A model generated the notes under the pieces. That model was not told the DNA's origin, made no database searches, and saw only the letters and a program-made list of their open reading frames with translations. From Clostridia bacterium (GTDB lineage Bacteria > Bacillota_A > Clostridia > Christensenellales > Aristaeellaceae): 5,591 nucleotides of DNA. The DNA lies in contig JAGCIC010000165.1 in the NCBI GenBank assembly GCA_017648805.1, positions 1 through 5,591 on the forward strand, given 5' to 3'. Positions 1 through 5,591 of the stretch are shown here, in pieces (within the stretch, counting starts at the first letter, position 1; each line of letters starts with the position of its first letter). A program made the translations under genes and the position numbers.

Positions 1-357
1 GATCCCGCCTGGTATCCGGGGGACGATACGGTGGATATAATATGAGAGGACCTGTATCCCGGCGAAAGGGTGTATTCCTCCCAGAGCGCCAAGTTCCTGG
101 AATGCGTAAACTACACTTCCGCCCGCAAAATGATAGTTATCAGCGAGAACGGCTGCGTGCCCGATGCGGAGGAGATATTCCGCGACGGCACGGTTTGGGG
201 CGGATTCTGCACCTGGGGCGGCGAGTTCGTGCTTAAGAACAGCAAGTACAACAGGCCGAGCGAACAGTATACCGAAGAGTGGCTGCTGAAAAAGACTTAC
301 ACGGACGAAAGGGTCATCACCCGAAAGGATATCCCGGATTTTCTGTCCGGTGACTGA
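1..357 (+). pseudogene. GH26 beta-mannanase-like glycoside hydrolase, C-terminal part, interrupted by in-frame TGA
   Basis: This is the 3' end of a gene entering from the left edge. Frame 1 reads DPAWYPGDDTVDII, then TGA at 43-45, then EDLYPGERVYSSQ in the same frame. The pattern WYPGD..VDIIG.D.Y is typical of glycoside hydrolase family 26 (endo-beta-1,4-mannanases and relatives), and the TGA sits exactly where the family has glycine (GGA to TGA is one base change). The segment ISENGCVPD follows; its Glu, codon 145-147, matches the family's catalytic nucleophile on strand beta-7. Next come the tryptophan-rich WGGFCTWGGEF and the usual ending VITRKDIPDF. Homology resumes with no frame change, so this is a point nonsense mutation or a sequencing error, not an indel. 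A restart at GTG 70 lacks a convincing ribosome binding site and would give only a fragment of the barrel. The acid/base Glu lies upstream of the window. GH26 identity is fairly secure; true loss of function is less so. Confidence 0.72.
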
Positions 358-367
358 TCCGGTTTTT
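334..367 (+). terminator. weak intrinsic terminator candidate after the GH26 frame
   Basis: CCGGAT (334-339) can pair with ATCCGG (357-362), and TTTTT (363-367) follows at once. The stem is only 6 bp and the loop is 17 bases, so it would be a weak terminator. It overlaps the GH26 stop codon, a normal place for one. If real, it would partly separate the hydrolase transcript from the transporter block. Confidence 0.25.
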
Positions 368-405
368 CCTATTTATTCTGAATCTGAAATTCAATTTGCT
401 ATGAC

Positions 406-410
406 GGGAG
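406..410 (+). promoter_or_regulatory. ribosome binding site of the solute-binding protein gene (GGGAG)
   Basis: GGGAG lies 4 bases before ATG 415 and 13 bases before a second in-frame ATG at 424. Neither spacing is ideal, so the start stays ambiguous between MRGMKK and MKK. The difference is three residues and does not alter the signal peptide. Confidence 0.45.
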
Positions 411-414
411 CGGG

Positions 415-3411
415 ATGCGGGGCATGAAGAAAATACTGCTTTTCATACTGACGGCGGCACTGGCGGTCTCATTCATGAGCGCCGGCGCGGTGACGGACAA
501 GACCATGAAGGAGTACGAGGACATAGTCAGCACGTACTCCATAGACAAGAGCATCCCGTCCTACGAACAGTATAAGTCCACCTATCCGGACGTCCGCCCG
601 GGCGAAGAGATCGCGATAGAGGCGGCGGACGCGGTCAGGTATTCCGAAGACGGAAAAAATGAGCCTCAGGTGCTGACCGATTATGACGGCAGCGAGGGAA
701 GATCCCTGCTTACGGGCGAGGAAGCGCTGGCGGAGTGGGAATTCGACGTGGAAACGGAAGGCTGGTACGACCTGGAGATCGAGTACTACCCCTATCCGGG
801 CAAGAATTCGGAAATACAAAGGGCGTTTTTCCTGGACGGACGCCTGCCCTACAACGAGCTTTCGCTGGTCACCTTCTCCCGCATCTGGCGCAACGACCGG
901 AACGCCGGCGTCGAGCATGTGACGGATGCCAACGGAGTTGACGTGATCTCCTGGGTAAAGGACAACCAGGGCAACGATATAAAGCCCTCGCCCCAGGAAA
1001 CTCCCAGGTGGCTGACTTCATTTGTTTACGATAGCAACGGCTATATTTCCGAGAGCCTGAGCTTCTATCTCGAAAAGGGGCAGCATACCCTGGGCATGCT
1101 CTCTTTAAGGGAGCCCATGCTGATAAGGAAACTGGTGTTCAAAAACTCCGCCCGCATCGCCCCGTATGCCGAGCTTGAGCGCGTTCAGGCAAATCCGGAG
1201 GGCATCTGCGTCAGGATAGAGGCGGAGACCGCGCAGTACACGTCCTCCCAGATGCTGTACCCGGTGCAGGACCAGGCGTCCTCCTCCGTGTACCCCGCTT
1301 CCGCCAGGTACCTGCTCAACAACACCATAGGCGGTTATCCCTGGAGGCTGGCGGGCCAGTGGATCGAGTGGGCATTCGAAGTGCCGGAAGAAGGGGACTA
1401 CTGCGTGACCTTCTTCGACAAGCAGAACTTCGTGCGCGGCATAGACGTATACAGAAGGATATTCATAGACGGCGCGGTGCCGTTCGGCGAGTTTGACGCC
1501 CTGCCCTTCGGGTATTCCCAAGGCTGGCGCATGGAGACCGCCCGGGACAGGAACGATAACCCCTACCTGATCCACCTGACGCAGGGCGCGCACACCCTGC
1601 GCATGGAAGTGGTGCTGGGCGATATGGCCGAGATCATCAGCCGGGTGCAGCAGTGCGTGCTTGACCTGAACGGTATATACCGCCAGGTGCTGTACATCAC
1701 CGGCGTCTCCCCCGACCAGTACAGGGACTATCAGATAGAGCGCAGCCTGCCGGGTCTGAGGCAGGAACTGGAGCACGTCAAGGGTGAACTGGAGATCGCC
1801 ATAGACGCCCTGGAGAAGACCGCGGGGCACTCCAGCGACAAGCTGACCGTGCTTAAGACCATGAACGACCAGCTGGAGGACCTGATAGAGGACCAGGAGC
1901 GCTTTACCAAGGTGCTGTCCTCCTACAAGGTCAACGTGCGCGCCTGCGGCAACTGGATAACCCAGGTGCTCATCCAGCCCCTGCAGATAGACAGGATATA
2001 CATCCACACCCCGGATATAAACCCCAAAAACGACAAGGGCGGCTTCTTCGCGGGGCTGGGCCACGAGTCCCAGCGGCTGTACAACTCATTCATAATCGAC
2101 TATAACCAGGTGGGCAACATCGCCAAAGACGACGGCGAAAACAAGATCATCACCCTGTGGATCGGCACCGGCCGCGACCAGGCGAACGTTATAAAGTCCC
2201 TGATCGACGACAGCTTCACTCCCCAAACGGGCATAAGCGTGAACGTGCAGCTGGTGGACATGAACACGCTGCTTCGCGCCACCCTTTCCGGACAGGGCCC
2301 CGACGTGGCGATACAGGTGGCCAACACCAACGGCCTGGCGGGCGCGGTTATGAACACAGGCAACGATACCCCGGTCAATTACGGCCTGCGCAACGCCGTG
2401 ATGGACCTGACGAGGTTCGGGGACTTTGAGGAAGTCGCTTCCCGATTCATGTCCAGCGCCCTGGTGCCCTTCTCGTTCAACGGCGCCACATACGCCCTGC
2501 CCGACACCCAGACCTTCCCAATGATGTTCTACAGAAAGGACATACTGGCCGAGATAGGCCTGGAGGTCCCCGAGACCTGGGACGACGTGAAGGTGGCCAT
2601 GAGCGTGCTGAGCAAAAACCAGATGGAGTTCGGCATGCTGCCCGGCGAACAGACCTTCGCCATGCTTCTGTACCAGGCGGGAGGCAGCTATTACACCGAA
2701 AACGGCGACGCTTCCGCGCTGGACAGCGACATAGCCATAAACACCTTCCGGCGCTACTGCGAGTTCTACACGGATTACCGTCTGGACAAGGCCACCAGCG
2801 TGGAAGAACGCTTCCGCACCGGCGAGTGCCCGATAATCATCTCCGACTATACCACTTACAACAACCTCCAGGTCTCCGCTCCCGACATAAGGGGCCTGTG
2901 GGATTTCACGCATGTGCCCGGCACCGTGAAGGAAGACGGCAGCCTGGACACCACCACCGGCTGCAGCGGCCTGGCGGACATAATAATGAGCGCCACGAAG
3001 GAGCCGGAGGCGAGCTGGGAATTCCTTAAGTGGTGGACCAGCGCCGAGACCCAGACGCTCTACGGCAGAGAGATGGAATCCCTGATGGGTTCCTCCGCCC
3101 GCGTGGCCACGGCCAACATCGAGGCGCTGGCGAACCTGTCCTGGCCGGTGAGGGACTACAAGGTGCTGTCCGCGCAGTTCGGTCAGGTCAGGGGCATACC
3201 CCAGGTGCCCGGCGGATACTACACCTGGAGAAACGTGAACAACGCCTTTTACGCCGTGACTACCGACAACGCCAGCAAGGGGCGCAACGAGTCCGGCAAC
3301 ACCCCCAGGGAAGAACTGATGGACAAGATCTACTACATAAATGCGGAGATCAACTACAAGCGCACGGAATTCGGCCTGCCGCTGGCGGGGGAAAAGGAGG
3401 AGGCTGATTAG
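415..3411 (+). CDS. large multidomain extracellular solute-binding protein (family 1) of a CUT1 sugar ABC transporter
   Basis: A 998-residue secreted protein that should capture a carbohydrate outside the cell and deliver it to the permeases encoded next. It starts with a signal peptide (MKK, hydrophobic run, likely cleavage after SAGA near residue 25) and has no lipobox Cys. Two related beta-rich domains follow (about 63-245 and 263-430). Each has an [F/I]F[L/I]DG..P[Y/F] motif (138-146 and 349-357) and a later G.HTL motif (222-226 and 391-395); they look like duplicated carbohydrate-binding modules. Residues 434-534 are charged and helical, perhaps coiled coil. The binding fold runs from about 577 to 960, with GQGPDV (626-631), MMFYRKDI (from 703), ETWDDV and WEFLKWW (868-874). 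Classical family 1 binding proteins are about 400-450 residues, so more than half of this protein is extra. I recall similar proteins of about 1000 residues in Paenibacillus and Clostridia. The ligand is unknown. The start could be ATG 424. Confidence 0.93.
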   Translation: MRGMKKILLFILTAALAVSFMSAGAVTDKTMKEYEDIVSTYSIDKSIPSYEQYKSTYPDVRPGEEIAIEAADAVRYSEDGKNEPQVLTDYDGSEGRSLLTGEEALAEWEFDVETEGWYDLEIEYYPYPGKNSEIQRAFFLDGRLPYNELSLVTFSRIWRNDRNAGVEHVTDANGVDVISWVKDNQGNDIKPSPQETPRWLTSFVYDSNGYISESLSFYLEKGQHTLGMLSLREPMLIRKLVFKNSARIAPYAELERVQANPEGICVRIEAETAQYTSSQMLYPVQDQASSSVYPASARYLLNNTIGGYPWRLAGQWIEWAFEVPEEGDYCVTFFDKQNFVRGIDVYRRIFIDGAVPFGEFDALPFGYSQGWRMETARDRNDNPYLIHLTQGAHTLRMEVVLGDMAEIISRVQQCVLDLNGIYRQVLYITGVSPDQYRDYQIERSLPGLRQELEHVKGELEIAIDALEKTAGHSSDKLTVLKTMNDQLEDLIEDQERFTKVLSSYKVNVRACGNWITQVLIQPLQIDRIYIHTPDINPKNDKGGFFAGLGHESQRLYNSFIIDYNQVGNIAKDDGENKIITLWIGTGRDQANVIKSLIDDSFTPQTGISVNVQLVDMNTLLRATLSGQGPDVAIQVANTNGLAGAVMNTGNDTPVNYGLRNAVMDLTRFGDFEEVASRFMSSALVPFSFNGATYALPDTQTFPMMFYRKDILAEIGLEVPETWDDVKVAMSVLSKNQMEFGMLPGEQTFAMLLYQAGGSYYTENGDASALDSDIAINTFRRYCEFYTDYRLDKATSVEERFRTGECPIIISDYTTYNNLQVSAPDIRGLWDFTHVPGTVKEDGSLDTTTGCSGLADIIMSATKEPEASWEFLKWWTSAETQTLYGREMESLMGSSARVATANIEALANLSWPVRDYKVLSAQFGQVRGIPQVPGGYYTWRNVNNAFYAVTTDNASKGRNESGNTPREELMDKIYYINAEINYKRTEFGLPLAGEKEEAD
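3395..3403 (+). promoter_or_regulatory. ribosome binding site fixing the start of the first permease (AGGAGGAGG)
   Basis: AGGAGGAGG lies inside the last codons of the binding-protein gene, 9 bases before ATG 3413. It decides the permease start. An in-frame upstream ATG at 3341 would add 24 arginine-rich, non-family residues translated from the wrong frame of the preceding gene, and is rejected. Confidence 0.85.
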
Positions 3412-3412
3412 T

Positions 3413-4348
3413 ATGAGCAGTATCACTCAGGAACGCGCGGCCATCATGCGCCGCAGCTACAGCCTCAGACACGAGATATGGAAAAACAGGGTTTCATACA
3501 TGCTTATGGCGCCGTATTTCATACTGTTTTTCCTGTTTACGGTAGTGCCCGTGCTGATGTCCATATACCTGTCGTTCACCTACTTCAACATGCTGGAGGC
3601 TCCCAGACTGATCGGCTGGACGAACTACGTAAAGCTGATACTGGAAGACGACATATTCACCATTTCCCTGCGCAACACGCTTCTGTTCGCGGTGATCACG
3701 GGCCCCATAAGCTACATGCTGTGCCTGCTGTTCGCCTGGATAATCAACGAGTTCAAGCCCAAGGTCAGGGCGTTGCTCACGCTGGTGTTTTACGCGCCTT
3801 CCATCTGCGGCAACGCGTACATGGTCTGGAACCTGATCCTGACCGGCGACCGCTACGGCTACCTTAACGGCATACTGCTTAAGCTGGACCTGATCAACAA
3901 CCCGATACTGTGGATGCAGACGGAAAAGTACGTAATGCCCGTGCTGATAATCGTACAGCTTTGGCTGAGCCTGGGCACCGGCTTCCTGGCGTTCATAGCG
4001 GGTCTTCAGACCATAGACAAGGGCATGTACGAGGCGGCGGCCATAGACGGCGTAAAGAACAGGTGGCAGGAACTGTGGTACGTGACGCTGCCCGCCATGC
4101 GCCCCCAGCTGCTCTTCGGCGCGGTCATGCAGATAACCCAGTCCTTCGCCGTTGCGGACATCTCCATATGGCTGGCGGGCAACCCGTCCGTAAACTATTC
4201 CGGCGCCACGGTCGTGACGCACCTGCTGGACTACGGCTCCACGAGGCTGGACATGGGCTATGCATCCGCGATAGCCACCATACTGTTCCTGCTGATGGTG
4301 GGCACCAACCAGCTGGTGCAGCGCCTGCTCAGAAGGGTGGGTGAGTAG
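3413..4348 (+). CDS. carbohydrate ABC transporter permease, MalF/UgpA-type (CUT1)
   Basis: A 311-residue inner-membrane permease, one half of the channel that takes solute from the binding protein. Six hydrophobic segments are visible, at about 28-54, 86-112, 117-140, 173-196, 232-254 and 281-304. The cytoplasmic EAA loop reads YEAAAIDGVKNRWQ..W.VTLP (206-227), with the conserved E207, A208, A209 and G213; this is the docking site for the ATPase. Length and layout match the short MalF-like permeases of Gram-positive sugar transporters. The binding-protein stop and this start form TAG-T-ATG, so translation is probably coupled. It pairs with the downstream MalG-type permease. The substrate cannot be told from the permease alone. 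Ile codons favour ATA (17 ATA, 10 ATC, 1 ATT by hand count). Confidence 0.96.
   Translation: MSSITQERAAIMRRSYSLRHEIWKNRVSYMLMAPYFILFFLFTVVPVLMSIYLSFTYFNMLEAPRLIGWTNYVKLILEDDIFTISLRNTLLFAVITGPISYMLCLLFAWIINEFKPKVRALLTLVFYAPSICGNAYMVWNLILTGDRYGYLNGILLKLDLINNPILWMQTEKYVMPVLIIVQLWLSLGTGFLAFIAGLQTIDKGMYEAAAIDGVKNRWQELWYVTLPAMRPQLLFGAVMQITQSFAVADISIWLAGNPSVNYSGATVVTHLLDYGSTRLDMGYASAIATILFLLMVGTNQLVQRLLRRVGE
4340..4344 (+). promoter_or_regulatory. weak ribosome binding site of the second permease (GGTGA)
   Basis: GGTGA, 5 bases before ATG 4350, could pair with the 3' part of the anti-Shine-Dalgarno region; AAGGG (4333-4337) is an alternative 12 bases away. Either serves ATG 4350 better than the in-frame GTG at 4341. 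The site is clearly weaker than the one before the first permease, so expression probably relies on ribosomes finishing the upstream gene. Confidence 0.4.
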
Positions 4349-4349
4349 T

Positions 4350-5303
4350 ATGGCGAAAAAGGATCCCAACGCCACCGTTAAGGTCTCCATGCGCAAAGTC
4401 GTGGACAACCGCCCCGAAAAGATCAAAAAGCTCGAACGGAAAATGAAGCGCAAGTCCGGCGAAAAGAAGCTCAACCGCTCCGTTGCTGGAAACACCCTGC
4501 TGTTCCTGCTTATGGGCATCTGCGGCGTGTTCATGGTGCTGCCGCTGGTGATGATAGTCAACAACGCCTTGAAACCGCTGGACGAGATATACCAGTTCCC
4601 GCCCCGCATCTTCGTGCGCAATCCCTCGCTCACCAACTTCAGCGACCTGTTCGTGCTTATGAACGAGAGCTGGGTGCCGTTTTCCAGGTACGTGCTCAAC
4701 ACCATCATAATCACCGTGGGCGGCATGGTGGGCCACGTGGTGGTGGCATCCCTGGCGGCATACCCCCTGGCGAAAAACAAGTTCCCTGGCAAGAAACTGC
4801 TGTTCTCCATGGTGGTGCTGTCGCTGATGTTCTCCTGGACCGTCACGCAGATACCCCAGTACCTGATAATCTCCTGGCTTGGCATAAACAACACCTATCT
4901 GGCGCTGGTGCTGCCCGCCTGGAGTTTCGGCATGGGCCTGTACCTAATGAAGCAGTTCATGGAGCAGCTGCCCGATTCCCTTATGGAGAGCGCGCGGCTG
5001 CAGGGCGCCAACGAATGGATCATATTCTGGAAAATAGTTATGCCCAACGTCCGTCCCGCGTGGCTCACTCTGGCCATATTCCAGTTCCAGCAGATGTGGG
5101 GCAATACCGGCGGCATGTTCTTAAGGAGCGAGGAGCTCAAGCCCCTGCAGTACGCCCTCCAGCAGATCACTTCCGGCGGCGTGAGCAGGGCCGGCGCGGG
5201 CGCCGCGGTGACGTTCATAATCGCCGCGATACCCATAGCGTTCTTCCTGATCTGCCAGAGCTCCATACTGGAGACCATGACCACCTCGGGCATGAAGGAC
5301 TGA
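4350..5303 (+). CDS. carbohydrate ABC transporter permease, MalG/UgpE-type (CUT1)
   Basis: A 317-residue membrane protein, the second half of the transporter channel. Hydrophobic segments lie at about 49-71, 115-140, 150-174, 183-203, 236-256 and 283-305. The EAA loop reads LMESARLQGANEW.IFW.I.MP (211-232), with E213, A215 and G219 at the conserved positions. The end ETMTTSGMKD fits the MalG-type tail. Before the first membrane segment is a basic cytoplasmic stretch: residues 1-45 hold 17 Lys/Arg and 5 Asp/Glu, longer than in many MalG proteins. ATG 4350 is chosen because it sits one base after the previous stop (TAG-T-ATG), copying the junction before the first permease; GTG 4341, three codons earlier, would overlap that gene by 8 bases and lacks a well-spaced ribosome binding site. 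No ATPase gene follows within the window. Confidence 0.95.
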   Translation: MAKKDPNATVKVSMRKVVDNRPEKIKKLERKMKRKSGEKKLNRSVAGNTLLFLLMGICGVFMVLPLVMIVNNALKPLDEIYQFPPRIFVRNPSLTNFSDLFVLMNESWVPFSRYVLNTIIITVGGMVGHVVVASLAAYPLAKNKFPGKKLLFSMVVLSLMFSWTVTQIPQYLIISWLGINNTYLALVLPAWSFGMGLYLMKQFMEQLPDSLMESARLQGANEWIIFWKIVMPNVRPAWLTLAIFQFQQMWGNTGGMFLRSEELKPLQYALQQITSGGVSRAGAGAAVTFIIAAIPIAFFLICQSSILETMTTSGMKD

Positions 5304-5308
5304 GGAGG
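5303..5308 (+). promoter_or_regulatory. strong ribosome binding site of the NHL-repeat protein gene (AGGAGG)
   Basis: AGGAGG overlaps the last base of the permease stop codon and lies 7 bases before ATG 5316. It fixes this start firmly and shows that the preceding TGA is used as a real stop, since a separate initiation signal follows it. Confidence 0.9.
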
Positions 5309-5315
5309 TGCGGAT

Positions 5316-5591
5316 ATGAAAAAGAATTCAGCTTTAGTCAGATTCATATGCGCCGCGCTTCTGGTGTGCGTGCTGCTGCCCTGCGCGCTGGCGGACGGCG
5401 GCCAGCCCTTCGACACCTACAATTACGACTACTGGAACAATATACTCTACACTCCTTCGCCTTATACGCTGGACTTCAGCGTGTCGGGCGCCACTCTGAC
5501 CTGGCAGGGCGCGCCTCTGGGCGATCTTAAGGCCCCCAGAGACTTCTGTGTGGCGGATGACGGCAAGCTGTACATCGCGGATACCGGCAAC
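5316..5591 (+). CDS. secreted NHL-repeat (beta-propeller) protein, N-terminal part, runs off the window
   Basis: The first 92 residues of a gene cut by the right edge. They begin with a signal peptide: MKK, a hydrophobic core at about 8-26, and likely cleavage after ALA (residues 24-26). Cys23 follows LLP, which does not fit a lipobox, so lipidation is unlikely. A tyrosine-rich linker (YNYDYW) leads to LKAPRDFCVADDGKLYIADTGN (residues 71-92), which matches the NHL-repeat pattern of P.D..V..DG.LY..DTGN and its usual continuation NR. NHL repeats build beta-propellers that bind proteins, sugars or other ligands. The gene starts 12 bases after the second permease and belongs to the same transcript. 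From memory, Paenibacillus loci of this kind carry an NHL protein with a C-terminal YIP1-type membrane domain; only the full gene could show whether that holds here. Its role is not established. Confidence 0.82.
   Translation, partial: MKKNSALVRFICAALLVCVLLPCALADGGQPFDTYNYDYWNNILYTPSPYTLDFSVSGATLTWQGAPLGDLKAPRDFCVADDGKLYIADTGN

Noticed and set aside
42..236. Small + strand frame whose ATG overlaps the TGA at 43-45, looking like an ATGA-coupled start.
   Set aside because: It is the +1 frame of the GH26 gene; its product is arginine-rich with no family resemblance, while the GH26 homology continues in the original frame.
70..357. GTG 70 as the start of a separate 95-residue protein.
   Set aside because: There is no well-spaced ribosome binding site, and the sequence is simply the C-terminal part of the GH26 barrel.
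350..379. Promoter-like pair GTGACT (350-355) and TATTCT (374-379) with an 18-base spacer before the binding-protein gene.
   Set aside because: Each hexamer matches consensus at only four of six positions, and short A+T-rich gaps give such matches by chance. A promoter near here is plausible, but this pair is not good evidence.
397..405. Extended -10-like TGCTATGAC just before the binding-protein gene.
   Set aside because: Transcription would start at about 412, on top of the ribosome binding site, and there is no good -35 element.
3341..3412. Upstream ATG at 3341 as the start of the first permease.
   Set aside because: It would overlap the binding-protein gene by 71 bases and add a non-family arginine-rich leader, whereas ATG 3413 has an excellent ribosome binding site.
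2086..3426. Long open frame of 446 codons on the - strand opposite the binding-protein gene.
   Set aside because: It lies opposite a clear, conserved gene, and G+C-rich coding DNA often leaves antisense frames open. Its product has no recognisable domain. The same applies to the - strand frame at 1105-2064.
3494..4894. Long open frame of 466 codons on the - strand spanning both permease genes.
   Set aside because: It is antisense to two well-supported permeases with intact membrane segments and EAA loops, and its translation is low-complexity and His/Val/Gln-rich.

Overview
The window is G+C-rich bacterial DNA with every gene on the + strand. It reads as part of a carbohydrate-use locus from a Bacillota (Firmicutes) organism, probably an uncultured Clostridia-like bacterium. 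The reasons are strong AGGAGG-type ribosome binding sites, a CUT1-type sugar ABC transporter without its own ATPase in view, and a very large solute-binding protein of a type I associate with Paenibacillus and Clostridia. The organism assignment is inference; there is no rRNA or other marker gene here.

Layout. Positions 1-357 hold the 3' end of a glycoside hydrolase family 26 (beta-mannanase-like) gene. It is interrupted by an in-frame TGA at 43-45, where the family has a conserved glycine. A 57-base gap follows, with a weak terminator-like hairpin overlapping the end of the GH26 frame. Then comes a compact block: a 998-codon secreted solute-binding protein (415-3411), a MalF-type permease (3413-4348), a MalG-type permease (4350-5303), and the start of a secreted NHL-repeat protein (5316 to the window edge). 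The first two junctions within the block are TAG-T-ATG, and the third is 12 bases long with a near-perfect Shine-Dalgarno site. The block is therefore almost certainly one transcript with coupled translation.

How the parts fit. The solute-binding protein has two related beta-rich (carbohydrate-binding-like) domains, a helical spacer and a C-terminal periplasmic-binding fold. The permeases form the membrane channel, each with a recognisable EAA loop that docks an ATPase. No ATPase is seen, so a shared MsmX-type ATPase is the likely energy source (inference). The GH26 remnant suggests mannan-type oligosaccharides as a possible substrate, but it may belong to a separate transcript.

Most notable points: the TGA inside the GH26 gene, the multidomain solute-binding protein without a lipobox cysteine, the NHL-type secreted protein in the transporter operon, and the preference for ATA isoleucine codons in G+C-rich DNA. 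I see no RNA gene, mobile element, CRISPR array or long DNA repeat. There is no gene-free stretch over 300 bases.
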